Source: Limisphaera sp049537155
GTDB taxonomy: Bacteria > Verrucomicrobiota > Verrucomicrobiia > Limisphaerales > Limisphaeraceae
Direction: 5' to 3'
Assembly (NCBI RefSeq): GCF_049537155.1
Contig: NZ_JBMVQZ010000017.1
Coordinates: 1 to 64,000, forward strand
Length of the DNA stretch: 64,000 bases
Shown here: positions 26,252-33,592 of the stretch, piece after piece
Layout of the letters: the number at the start of each line of letters is the position of its first letter
Position numbering within the stretch: position 1 is the stretch's first letter
The notes under the pieces: generated by a model
What the model was told of the DNA's origin: nothing
The model's input: the letters and a program-made list of their open reading frames with translations, nothing else
The model's database searches: none
Translations under genes and position numbers: made by a program

Positions 26252-28174
26252 ATGGCTTCTGGCGATCGAGGTTCTGCTGCGGAACGGTCTGCTGCTTTCC
26301 TGGCGGAGGCGGATCGCTTTCGCCTGGGCATGTTGACGACCGAACAGCCCCATCCGCTGACGGCGCAATTGGGCGAGGTGGCCCGGGCCGATGCGGCCGC
26401 GGCGTTGCGGATGTTGTTTCGCGTGGACGAGGACGTGTTGCGGCGGTACGCGGCGGAGGTGGCATCCGGCCGGATGCCGGAGGTGGCGCGCGAGGTCCAG
26501 GCGGCGTTGGATCGCGGAGGGCGGGTTTTCTTTACGGGCTGTGGAGCCACAGGCCGGCTGGGCATCCTTCTGGCGGCTTTGTGGCGGGGTTTCTGGCAAC
26601 AGGCGGCGTGGGAAGGGTGGACGGACGCCGCCACGGCTGCGGATTGGGAGGAGCGCGTGGTGCCGGTGATGGCCGGCGGTGATTACGCCTTCGTGCGTTC
26701 CGTGGAGGGATTCGAGGATCACGAGGCGATGGGGGCGAGGCAACTTCGCGACCGCGGTGTCCGGGCCGGTGACGTGGTTTTTGCGGTGACGGAGGGTGGG
26801 GAGACACCATTTGTCATTGGCACGGCGTGGGAGGCGTTGCGGGCCGGGGCGCACACGTTTTTCGTATACAACAATCCTGATGAGGTGCTCCGGGCTCACG
26901 TGGCCCGCAGCCGCGCGGTGTTGGACGAACCCGGCATCCGGAAGTGGAACCTGACGACCGGTCCGATGGCCGTGACCGGTTCCACGCGGATGCAGGCCAC
27001 CAGCATTGAACTGGCGGTGTTGGTGACGGTCTTGGAAGGGGTGATCCGCACGTGCGGCCGCGTGCGCGTGCCCGCGGTCGGGGGAGAGAACGCCGGCGGA
27101 TCTCCGGATCGGATCCCGGGCCGGTTCTTGGAGGCGCTGCGGAGGATGCATGAGCAACTCTTGGCCGGGCCGACACTGGCCGCCCTGGCTGAGTGGGTGC
27201 GGTTGGAGAGCGAGGTTTACCGAAACGCAGGGAAGGTCAATTACCATGCGTTTTCCCTGGCGGCCGACCTTTTGACGGACACGGCGGAGCGCACGCCCAC
27301 GTTCAGCCTGCCTCCGTTTCGTAAACACGGAGACGTGGAGGCGGCCGATTCGTGGGCCTTCCTGTTCGTCCCGTGTCCGGACTCGGCCTCGGCATGGCGC
27401 CGGATCTTCAGGCGCGAACCGTGCTGCATCAGCTGGTCGGCCGATGAGGTCCGGCAGCTCGTGCCGCCGGAGCGCTGGCCGGCCGTTTGCGAGGCGCTGG
27501 GCCGCATCACGCAGCAGGAGCTGATGCGGTTTCGGATTGGCGAGGATGGGCTGGCGGATCGGCCGCCGGGCCCGGGGGACGCCGCGGTGGCGCTGGTGGG
27601 GGATGAAGACCTTCCACTGTGGGAGGCGCCCCAGGGTTCTCTCCGGCAACGATTGGAGGAGGCACGCGCCAGCGGCGCGGCGACGGGGCTGGTGTTGATG
27701 GCCCCGGCAGAGGTCTGGGACCGGTGGCGTCGTGTCGGAGCGGGCGCTCCGTCGGCGACGTTCCTGGCCGGCGTGGAGACGGTCGGGGAAGGTTTCTGGC
27801 TGGGTGGTCCGGTTCGTGTGGTCACCAAAATGATGCTCAACGCGGTGTCCACGGCTGTAATGGCCCGGCTGGGCCGGGTCATGGGCAATGTGATGACATG
27901 GGTGGTGCCGTCGAATGGCAAGCTGGTGGACCGTGCCACGCGGTACATTGCCCAGTTGACGGGGCTGGATTACGGGGAGGCGAATCGTCTGTTGTTCGAG
28001 ACCTTGGCCCACGTCGAGGATCGGATGCGGGCTGGCCGGGCCCATCCGCCCGTGGTGGGGCTGGCGGCGATGCGACACCGGTGCGGCGGGGATTGGGCGG
28101 CTGCCGAGAAGCGGTTGCTGGCCGAGCTCGGGACGTGCCGGATGGAGCCGGCCGGGGCCGCGGGCCCGGCCTGA
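26252..28174 (+). CDS. Double-SIS MurQ/glucokinase-regulator-like protein
   Basis: A 640-residue protein homologous to MurNAc-6-phosphate etherase (MurQ, about 300 residues) but twice as long. Residues 25-260 form the first SIS domain: GCGATGRLGILLAA at 97-109, VMAGGDYAFVRSVEGFEDH at 139-157, AVTEGGETPFVIG at 178-190 and TGPMAVTGSTRMQA at 236-249. An extra roughly 260-residue stretch follows. The MurQ C-terminal part resumes at about 525 with TKMMLNAVSTAVMARLGRV, then NVMTWVVPSNGKLVDRA and TGLDYGEANRLL. Two SIS domains plus a helical lid is the layout of vertebrate glucokinase regulatory protein, a MurQ relative. Of the two MurQ catalytic glutamates, the Glu114 equivalent (Glu 155) is present but the Glu83 equivalent is Leu 110, and SGRT has become GGET. 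Etherase activity is therefore doubtful; a sugar-phosphate sensor is more likely. GGAGG at 26232-26236 lies upstream. Confidence 0.82.
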   Translation: MASGDRGSAAERSAAFLAEADRFRLGMLTTEQPHPLTAQLGEVARADAAAALRMLFRVDEDVLRRYAAEVASGRMPEVAREVQAALDRGGRVFFTGCGATGRLGILLAALWRGFWQQAAWEGWTDAATAADWEERVVPVMAGGDYAFVRSVEGFEDHEAMGARQLRDRGVRAGDVVFAVTEGGETPFVIGTAWEALRAGAHTFFVYNNPDEVLRAHVARSRAVLDEPGIRKWNLTTGPMAVTGSTRMQATSIELAVLVTVLEGVIRTCGRVRVPAVGGENAGGSPDRIPGRFLEALRRMHEQLLAGPTLAALAEWVRLESEVYRNAGKVNYHAFSLAADLLTDTAERTPTFSLPPFRKHGDVEAADSWAFLFVPCPDSASAWRRIFRREPCCISWSADEVRQLVPPERWPAVCEALGRITQQELMRFRIGEDGLADRPPGPGDAAVALVGDEDLPLWEAPQGSLRQRLEEARASGAATGLVLMAPAEVWDRWRRVGAGAPSATFLAGVETVGEGFWLGGPVRVVTKMMLNAVSTAVMARLGRVMGNVMTWVVPSNGKLVDRATRYIAQLTGLDYGEANRLLFETLAHVEDRMRAGRAHPPVVGLAAMRHRCGGDWAAAEKRLLAELGTCRMEPAGAAGPA

Positions 28175-28215
28175 GGCGTCACAAGCCGTGCGGATCGTTC
28201 CTGCCGAGAGCTGAC

Positions 28216-28245
28216 TTGCCCCGGCGCGGTCCGCTGGCGTTAACT
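28216..28245 (+). promoter_or_regulatory. Weak candidate promoter of argJ
   Basis: TTGCCC at 28216-28221 and TTAACT at 28240-28245 with an 18-base spacer. The TTAACT is one of few AT-rich hexamers in the gap between the MurQ-like gene and argJ. Low information, reported as a candidate only. Confidence 0.25.
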
Positions 28246-28350
28246 GCGCGGGTCTCTGACAAGCCGGCGGGGCGAATGACGCGGGGGACGCCCGGTGATA
28301 AATGCGTCCCGTCGTCTGCCGCCGGTCGAAACGCGAGGTTGGAGAGGCTC

Positions 28351-29664
28351 ATGCGAGAGATCGAAGGTTCGGTGACGGCCCCGCTCGGCTTTCGGGCGGC
28401 CGGTGTGTTCTGCGACATCAAACGTCTGGGCACGGGGAAGGGGTCCGACCGCGGCCCCAAGCCGGACCTGGCACTGATCGTTTCCGATCGTCCTGCGGCC
28501 GTGGCGGGCATGTTCACGACCAACCAAGTGGTGGCGGCTCCGGTGAAGGTGTGCCGGGAGGTGGTCCGGCGCGGGGTGGCGCAGGCGGTGGTGGCCAATT
28601 CCGGCAACGCCAACGCGTGCACGGGCCGGCAGGGGCTGGCAGACGCGCGCGTCATGGCGGCGGAAACGGCGCGGGCGCTGGGGCTGGACCCGCGCGAGGT
28701 GCTGGTGGCCAGCACCGGCCGTATCGGCGTGCTGCTGCCCATGGAGAACGTGCGCAACGGCATCCGGGCGGCCGCGCAGGCGCTGGGCCGGGGTGGGGAA
28801 TTTGCTTCGCAGGCGGCCCGGGCCATCATGACCAGCGACACCCGACCCAAAGAGGTGGCTTTCGAGTGGGAGTACAACGGCCGCGTTTACCGGCTGGGTG
28901 GGATCGCCAAGGGCGCGGGCATGATTCACCCGGGGATGAGCCCCACCGGGCGGCGGCCGGCCTCGTTGCCCCGGCACGCCACCATGCTGGCCTTTTTGAC
29001 CACGGACGCGGCGGTGGATCGGCGGCCATTGCAGGAGGCGCTGACCGAGGCCGTTGCGTGCAGCTTCAACCGCATCACGGTGGACGGGGACATGAGCACC
29101 AACGACACCGTCCTGTTGTTGGCCAACGGAGCGGCCGGAAACGCGCCATGGTCGGCCCGCAGTCGTGCGTTTCATGCTTTTGAGAGGGTTCTGCAGGAGG
29201 CCTGCGCCAGGCTGGCCCGGATGATCGTGCAGGACGGTGAAGGGGTTCATCGCGTGGTGACCGTGCGGGTCTTCGGCGCGCGGAACGTGCGCGAGGCCGA
29301 CGCCGCCGCCCGCGCGGTGGCCAACAGCGCCCTGGTGAAGACCAGCTGGCACGGCGGCGACCCCAACTGGGGCCGCATCATGGACGCCCTGGGTTACAGT
29401 GCGGCGCGTGTGGTGGAGGAAAAGGTGGACATCGGCTATGCCGCACCGGGTTCACGTGAGGTTCTGTGGTGCGTCCGCCGGGGACGCCCCACGGAGGTAC
29501 CTTTTCAGGAACTGTGCCGTGCCGTGGCTCCGCCGGAGTTCGAGTTGCACATCCGGCTCAACCTGGGAAGGGCGGGCGCGGTGCTGTACGCGGCCGACTT
29601 GACCGAGGCCTACGTGGAGTTTAACAAGGGTGACGTGAACGATCCTGCCTCCCTGGGTGGTTGA
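28351..29664 (+). CDS. argJ: Bifunctional ornithine acetyltransferase/N-acetylglutamate synthase
   Basis: A 437-residue ArgJ that transfers acetyl groups from N-acetylornithine to glutamate, recycling the acetyl group in arginine synthesis. It contains SGNANACTGRQG near residue 90, GRIGVLLPM near 125 and IAKGAGMIHPGM near 190. The self-cleavage site RHATMLAFLTTDA (nucleophilic Thr of ATM) is near 210, CSFNRITVDGDMSTNDTVLL near 235, and HGGDPNWGRIMDALGY near 340. The precursor is processed into two chains. Start ATG 28351 is preceded by GGAGAGG; an in-frame ATG at 28276 would add 25 residues. The N-terminal half carries the usual RAAGVFCDIKRLG region, so the chosen start is sufficient. Confidence 0.92.
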   Translation: MREIEGSVTAPLGFRAAGVFCDIKRLGTGKGSDRGPKPDLALIVSDRPAAVAGMFTTNQVVAAPVKVCREVVRRGVAQAVVANSGNANACTGRQGLADARVMAAETARALGLDPREVLVASTGRIGVLLPMENVRNGIRAAAQALGRGGEFASQAARAIMTSDTRPKEVAFEWEYNGRVYRLGGIAKGAGMIHPGMSPTGRRPASLPRHATMLAFLTTDAAVDRRPLQEALTEAVACSFNRITVDGDMSTNDTVLLLANGAAGNAPWSARSRAFHAFERVLQEACARLARMIVQDGEGVHRVVTVRVFGARNVREADAAARAVANSALVKTSWHGGDPNWGRIMDALGYSAARVVEEKVDIGYAAPGSREVLWCVRRGRPTEVPFQELCRAVAPPEFELHIRLNLGRAGAVLYAADLTEAYVEFNKGDVNDPASLGG

Positions 29665-29668
29665 GACC

Positions 29669-30580
29669 ATGAGAACCGCTGTCTTTCTCCTCCTGATCGT
29701 GTGGGTGGCACCCTCACGGGCCCAAACGGCGTCGGACCTCGAGAGCGTGCTGGCACCGGGGGCCAAGGTTCGCAAGCTGGCGGACGGCTTCCGGTTTACC
29801 GAGGGGCCGACGGCCGACGCCGAGGGCAATGTCTATTTCACCGACCAACCCAATGACCGGATCCTCAAATGGGATGTGAAAGCGGGCCGGTTGACTACGT
29901 TCCTTCAACCGGCCGGCCGTGCCAACGGCATGTGCTTCGACCGGCAATGGCGGCTCATCGCCTGTGCGGACGAGACCAATGCACTGTGGAGGATTGACCC
30001 GGCCACCCGGCAGGTGGAGGTCCTGGCCTGGCAGTATGAAGGCCGACCTCTCAACGGTCCCAACGACGTGTGGGTGGCGCCCCATGGCGATCTCTACTTT
30101 ACCGATCCCTACTACCAACGCCCTTGGTGGAAACACAAGGAACCGCCGCAGCCGGGGCAGCACGTTTACCGGTTGAGCGCCGACGGGCGTTCCCTCACCC
30201 GGGTGGCCGACGACCTCGAACAGCCCAACGGCATCATCGGCAGCGCGGACGGACGCACCCTTTATGTTGCGGACATCCGGGCCGGCAAGACTTACGCCTA
30301 CGACATCCGGCCCGACGGGTCCCTGGCGAACAAACGCCTGTTCTGCAGCTCCGGTTCGGATGGCATGACGCTCGACGAGGCTGGCAATCTTTACCTGACG
30401 GGCCGTGGGGTGTTGGTGTTCGACCGCAACGGGCGGCATTTGGGGACGATCGAGGTCCCGGAGCGCTGGACGGCCAATGTATGTTTTGGCGGTCCGGATC
30501 GGAAGACCCTTTACATCACGGCAAGCGCCGGCCTGTACGCCGTGGCACTGCGGCATCGCGGGGCCAACCCGGCCAAGTAA
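29669..30580 (+). CDS. Exported SMP-30/gluconolactonase-like beta-propeller
   Basis: A 303-residue protein with a clear signal peptide (MRTAVFLLLIVWVAPSRAQ). A six-bladed propeller of the SMP-30/gluconolactonase/luciferin-regenerating family follows. Metal-site hallmarks are FTEGPTADAEGNVYFTD (Glu of the metal site), LNGPNDVWVAPHGDLYFTDP (Asn/Asp), EQPNGIIGSADGRTLYVAD and GSDGMTLDEAGNLYLT. Members hydrolyse sugar lactones with a divalent metal; here the location would be the periplasm. The start lies 4 bases after the argJ stop, so co-transcription is likely although no functional link is known. Its substrate is unknown. Confidence 0.85.
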   Translation: MRTAVFLLLIVWVAPSRAQTASDLESVLAPGAKVRKLADGFRFTEGPTADAEGNVYFTDQPNDRILKWDVKAGRLTTFLQPAGRANGMCFDRQWRLIACADETNALWRIDPATRQVEVLAWQYEGRPLNGPNDVWVAPHGDLYFTDPYYQRPWWKHKEPPQPGQHVYRLSADGRSLTRVADDLEQPNGIIGSADGRTLYVADIRAGKTYAYDIRPDGSLANKRLFCSSGSDGMTLDEAGNLYLTGRGVLVFDRNGRHLGTIEVPERWTANVCFGGPDRKTLYITASAGLYAVALRHRGANPAK

Positions 30581-30583
30581 ACA

Positions 30584-30637
30584 AAAAGGGCCGGCAGGGC
30601 GGTGGAAGTGGACCCTGCCGGTGTGCGAGATTTTTGC
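30584..30637. terminator. Bidirectional intrinsic terminator between SMP-30 gene and rplS
   Basis: A perfect 9-bp stem, CCGGCAGGG (30591-30599) with CCCTGCCGG (30613-30621), encloses a 13-base loop. The A-run of AAAAAGGG at 30583-30590 becomes a T-run after the hairpin on the minus strand (for the rpsP-rplS operon). ATTTTT follows about 9 bases downstream on the plus strand. It lies between convergent genes, where a shared terminator is expected. Confidence 0.7.
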
Positions 30638-30682
30638 GACGGCCTCCGCGCGAGGCCGTGAGGTCTGGGTGCCGTTCCAGTT

Positions 30683-31123
30683 TCAGGATGCGGCCGGCTT
30701 TTCCTCGGCAGCCGCCCCGGCCTGCGTCTTCGCCTTGGACTTTGCCGTGGACTTGCGCGGCTGTGTGGCCGGGGATTCCTTCTCGGGCACCAGCAGTGCG
30801 CTGCGGCCGATCCGTTTGCGCAGGTAGGTCAACTTGGCGCGGCGCACCTTGCCGCGTCGTTCGACCTCGATCTTCTCGATGCGTGGCGAATGAAGTGGAA
30901 AGACGCGTTCCACGCCCTCGCCGTAACTGATCCGGCGCACGGTGAAGGTCTCGTTGAGTCCGCGGCCGCGGCGGGCGATCACCACGCCGGTGAAGACCTG
31001 GATGCGTTCCTTGTCGCCTTCGACCACCCGGGTGTGGACCCGGACGGTGTCACCCACCGCAAAGTCCGGTTTGTCCTTCCGGAACTGTTCCGACTCGATC
31101 TTGTCCAACAATGCCTGGTTCAT
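30683..31123 (-). CDS. rplS: 50S ribosomal protein L19
   Basis: A 146-residue ribosomal protein that sits at the interface of the two subunits. The core carries FAVGDTVRVHTRVVEGDKER, RIQVFTGVVIARRGRGLNET and the SH3-like end VERRGKVRRAKLTYLRKRIG. The family core is about 115 residues; the last 30 form an Ala/Lys-rich tail (KSTAKSKAKTQAGAAAEE) with no structural counterpart, apparently a lineage extension. It is last in rpsP-khpA-trmD-rplS, 73 bases after trmD. Translation begins at ATG 31123. Confidence 0.97.
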   Translation of the reverse strand: MNQALLDKIESEQFRKDKPDFAVGDTVRVHTRVVEGDKERIQVFTGVVIARRGRGLNETFTVRRISYGEGVERVFPLHSPRIEKIEVERRGKVRRAKLTYLRKRIGRSALLVPEKESPATQPRKSTAKSKAKTQAGAAAEEKPAAS

Positions 31124-31196
31124 GGTCGTTCTCCTTCGTCCGTCCGCAAATCTGGGCTGGGAGACGGGCGGGGTGCCGGGTGGCCGGGGCCGTCTG

Positions 31197-31967
31197 TCAT
31201 TCCGAGTCCGCCGCCTGCCCGGTTGTGGCCGGCCTGGGCGCGGATGGCGCCGTTTTCGAGCCTGCCGCTTCCCCGGGATGGTCCTGCAACCAGCGCGCCC
31301 ACAGGTCCGGACGCCGTTCAGCGGTGCGGCGCCGGGCCTGTTCGGCCCGCCACTGGGCGATGGCGGCGTGATTGCCCGAAAGCAGCACTTCCGGCACCTT
31401 CATCCCGCGGAACTCGGCCGGCCGCGTGTACTGGGGGTACTCCAGCAACCCGCGGCTGAACGATTCGTCCGCGGCGCTCTCGTCGTCGCCCAGCACGCCG
31501 GGCAACAGCCGCGTCACCGCGTCAATGATCACCATGGCCGGAAGGGCCCCGTTGGTCAGGACGTAGTCGCCAATGGACAGTTCATCGTCCGCCAGGGCTT
31601 CGCGAACCCGCTCGTCCACGCCTTCGTAACTGCCGCAGATCAGCAGCAGCCGGGGGCGCCGGGCCAGCTCGCGGGCGATGGCCTGGTTGAAGAGCCGTCC
31701 CGCCGGTGACAGCAGGATGACCCACGGCGGATCACCCTCGGCCTTCAAGGTCTCCACAGCTTCAAAGATCGGTTCGGGCTTCAGCACCATGCCCGGTCCC
31801 CCGCCGAAGGGGCGATCGTCCACGGTGCGATGCCGGTCGTGGGTGAAGTCCCGCAGATTGTAGATCCGCAGGTCCAACTTCCCCGCCGCCCGGGCCCGTT
31901 TCAAAATGCTTTCGTCCATCGGGCCGGTGAACATCCCCGGGAAGAGCGTCAACACATCGATCCGCAT
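31197..31967 (-). CDS. trmD: tRNA (guanine-N1-)-methyltransferase
   Basis: A 256-residue SPOUT-class enzyme that methylates G37 next to the anticodon of several tRNAs using S-adenosylmethionine, preventing frameshifts. The N-terminus is MRIDVLTLFPGMFTGPM. The trefoil-knot SAM site is LLLICGSYEGVDERVREAL followed by ELSIGDYVLTNGALPAMVII, and GGPGMVLKPEPIFEAVE precedes it. The catalytic Asp region lies in VTRLLPGVLGDDESAADESF. Full length. It lies directly after khpA (31-base gap); rimM, usually between rpsP and trmD, is missing. Confidence 0.97.
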   Translation of the reverse strand: MRIDVLTLFPGMFTGPMDESILKRARAAGKLDLRIYNLRDFTHDRHRTVDDRPFGGGPGMVLKPEPIFEAVETLKAEGDPPWVILLSPAGRLFNQAIARELARRPRLLLICGSYEGVDERVREALADDELSIGDYVLTNGALPAMVIIDAVTRLLPGVLGDDESAADESFSRGLLEYPQYTRPAEFRGMKVPEVLLSGNHAAIAQWRAEQARRRTAERRPDLWARWLQDHPGEAAGSKTAPSAPRPATTGQAADSE

Positions 31968-31998
31968 GCGTTTCCCGGCCCGGGTGCCGGTTGCCCGG

Positions 31999-32247
31999 CT
32001 AACGTCCTTCGCTTCCCGCCTCGCTCACCTCCACCGCGCAATGCAGGCCGCGTTTGCCTCCGCCGGCCTGGACCAGCGACCGGATGGCGCTGATCGTCAC
32101 GCCGCTCTTGCCGATCACCTTGCCCATGTCCGCCGGGTCGACCCGCACCTCGTACACGACGGTGTGGCCGCGGCGGATGGACCGGATCGAGACCGCTTCG
32201 GGTCGGGAGACCAGTCCCTTGATCACATAGTCCAAGAACGCTTCCAT
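31999..32247 (-). CDS. khpA: KH-domain RNA-binding protein KhpA
   Basis: An 82-residue single KH domain protein (UPF0109/YlqC). The sequence MEAFLDYVIKGLVSRPEAV is followed by VRVDPADMGKVIGKSGVTIS, with the KH GxxG loop GKSG. KhpA dimerises with KhpB in other bacteria and binds RNA broadly, affecting cell division and translation. The gene stands between rpsP and trmD, its conserved position in many phyla. khpB is at 6757-7221. Confidence 0.92.
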   Translation of the reverse strand: MEAFLDYVIKGLVSRPEAVSIRSIRRGHTVVYEVRVDPADMGKVIGKSGVTISAIRSLVQAGGGKRGLHCAVEVSEAGSEGR

Positions 32248-32256
32248 GGGCCGTTT

Positions 32257-32529
32257 TCAGGCTTGGGCGGCGGCCTGTGTGCCCGCGGCGGCCGTCCGGC
32301 GCAAACGACGGATGAAACTGGCCACCGTCTCGGTCGGCTGTGCCCCGCGGCTCAGCCAAAGGTCCACCTTCTGGAGATCCAGGGTCACGTTCTCCCCTTT
32401 CTGCAAGGGGTTGTACGTGCCGATCTCGTCGAGGCACTTGCCATCGCGCCGGCTGCGGCTGTCAGCCACCACGATGCGGTAAAAGGGCTTGTTTTTCGCC
32501 CCCACGCGCTTTAACCGGATCCTTACCAT
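32257..32529 (-). CDS. rpsP: 30S ribosomal protein S16
   Basis: A 90-residue small-subunit protein. It carries MVRIRLKRVGAKNKPFYRIV, DSRSRRDGKCLDEIGTYNP, and GAQPTETVASFIRR, the family pattern throughout. A short Ala/Thr-rich tail closes it. First gene of rpsP-khpA-trmD-rplS; khpA follows after 9 bases. The start follows a small AT-rich stretch (TTTGCAAAT immediately before the ATG), with no evident Shine-Dalgarno sequence. Confidence 0.97.
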   Translation of the reverse strand: MVRIRLKRVGAKNKPFYRIVVADSRSRRDGKCLDEIGTYNPLQKGENVTLDLQKVDLWLSRGAQPTETVASFIRRLRRTAAAGTQAAAQA

Positions 32530-32866
32530 ATTTGCAAACTCTCAAGGTCGTTGCGTGCGACCTGGCACTCCCAGGACTTCAAGGCCTTTCCGCAACTCAA
32601 GGGCCGCGCACCTTACCCCGGGACCGTGGCGCTGGCAAGCCTCCTTTTTGACTGTTCGACCGACCGGATCCGGCCGGTGCCGGGCGTGGTGTCACGGGCG
32701 GTGGGGCGGAGACCCGGAGGGAATCGGTCAGCCGCCATGGGCTGCGGACTTCACAAGGTGTCGTGCCGGCCCGCCCCTGCCCTCCCGGAAACCGGTCCGT
32801 TTGTCCAGACCACACCGGGTCGAAGCCGCCTTGCCGGCGTCCCCCTGATGAGGTAAGGGTGGCGGC
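32530..32866. other. Divergent intergenic region between rpsP and the propeptide-like gene
   Basis: 337 bases with no recognisable protein or RNA gene; the open frames crossing it have random composition. It should hold the promoter of the ribosomal operon (minus strand) and contains a candidate plus-strand promoter at 32831-32859. No S16 or L19 leader structure was recognised. Confidence 0.55.
32831..32859 (+). promoter_or_regulatory. Candidate promoter of the propeptide-metalloprotease pair
   Basis: TTGCCG at 32831-32836 and TAAGGG at 32854-32859 with a 17-base spacer. The -10 ends 7 bases before the GTG start at 32867, implying transcription from the start codon itself. Confidence 0.3.
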
Positions 32867-33592
32867 GTGAGGACAAGGAGGTGGACGACGGGTTTCCTGG
32901 CGTTGGTGGCCGTTCTGGCAGGGGGCGTTTTGTGGTTGGACGGAACTTCGGGCCCGAATCCGGGGAGCGTCCCTCCCGGCAACGAGCGGCTCCTGACGCT
33001 GGCGGCGGGGCAGCCGGATCCTCAGGCGGCCCCGCCCGGATCTGCCGGCGGTCCTTCCCCGGCCTCCACGAATCCGGGCGCTCGACCCTTTCCGGCCGCG
33101 TTGGGGCGCGGCCGGTTTGCCTGGGCGGGGGTGGATGGACGCGACACGAACGTGCTGGCGCGTCTGGCGCGCCATCCGGCCGAGTACGAGCGGCTGCTGG
33201 AGGAGAACGGGAGGATCCTGCGCCGGCAGCTGGTGTACCTGGAGCCCACCACGGCCGTTCTGGCGCAGCGGGCGCTTGCCCGGGGTGAACCTTTGCGGAG
33301 TCTCACGTTGCCGGGCTTGGACGGCACTGAAGTGCCGGTCGAGGTGGATCGGTTGGAGTGGGACCCGGCTGGTGAAGGCGGTGCGGTCATCGGGCATGTG
33401 GCCGGGCAACCGGGGTCGTTGGTGACGGTGGCGTTTTATCGGGGCCGCGAGGCTTTCACGGTGTTGAGTCCGGACACGGGCATCTGTCTCCAGGGGCATC
33501 CTCGTGAACCGGGCCAGGTGTGGGTGACGAGTTTCGATCCGGAGACCTATCTACCGCTGCCGTGCGGCGAGCCGATCCGTACGAACCCATGA
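32867..33592 (+). CDS. Exported protein resembling a metalloprotease propeptide
   Basis: A 241-residue protein starting with GTG. Residues 1-25 are a signal peptide or anchor (RRWTTGFLALVAVLAGGVLWL), followed by a Pro/Gly/Ser-rich stretch to about residue 70. The folded part (75-235) is beta-rich, with LTLPGLDGTEVPVEVDRLEW, then GHVAGQPGSLVTVAFYRGRE and FTVLSPDTGICLQGH. This resembles the propeptide region found at the N-terminus of secreted metzincins, where a GxVxGxxxSxVxLsxxxG pattern precedes the catalytic domain. The next gene overlaps by 4 bases (ATGA at 33589-33592) and is a metzincin lacking such a prodomain, so I infer a separately encoded inhibitor or chaperone. I do not recognise a named family with certainty. 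Confidence 0.55.
   Translation: MRTRRWTTGFLALVAVLAGGVLWLDGTSGPNPGSVPPGNERLLTLAAGQPDPQAAPPGSAGGPSPASTNPGARPFPAALGRGRFAWAGVDGRDTNVLARLARHPAEYERLLEENGRILRRQLVYLEPTTAVLAQRALARGEPLRSLTLPGLDGTEVPVEVDRLEWDPAGEGGAVIGHVAGQPGSLVTVAFYRGREAFTVLSPDTGICLQGHPREPGQVWVTSFDPETYLPLPCGEPIRTNP

Noticed and set aside
25984..26634. Upstream extension of the heparinase-like gene into the murQ-like region
   Set aside because: The in-frame extension is antisense to the MurQ-like gene, Arg/Ser/Pro-rich and precedes the signal peptide, so it is not coding for the enzyme.
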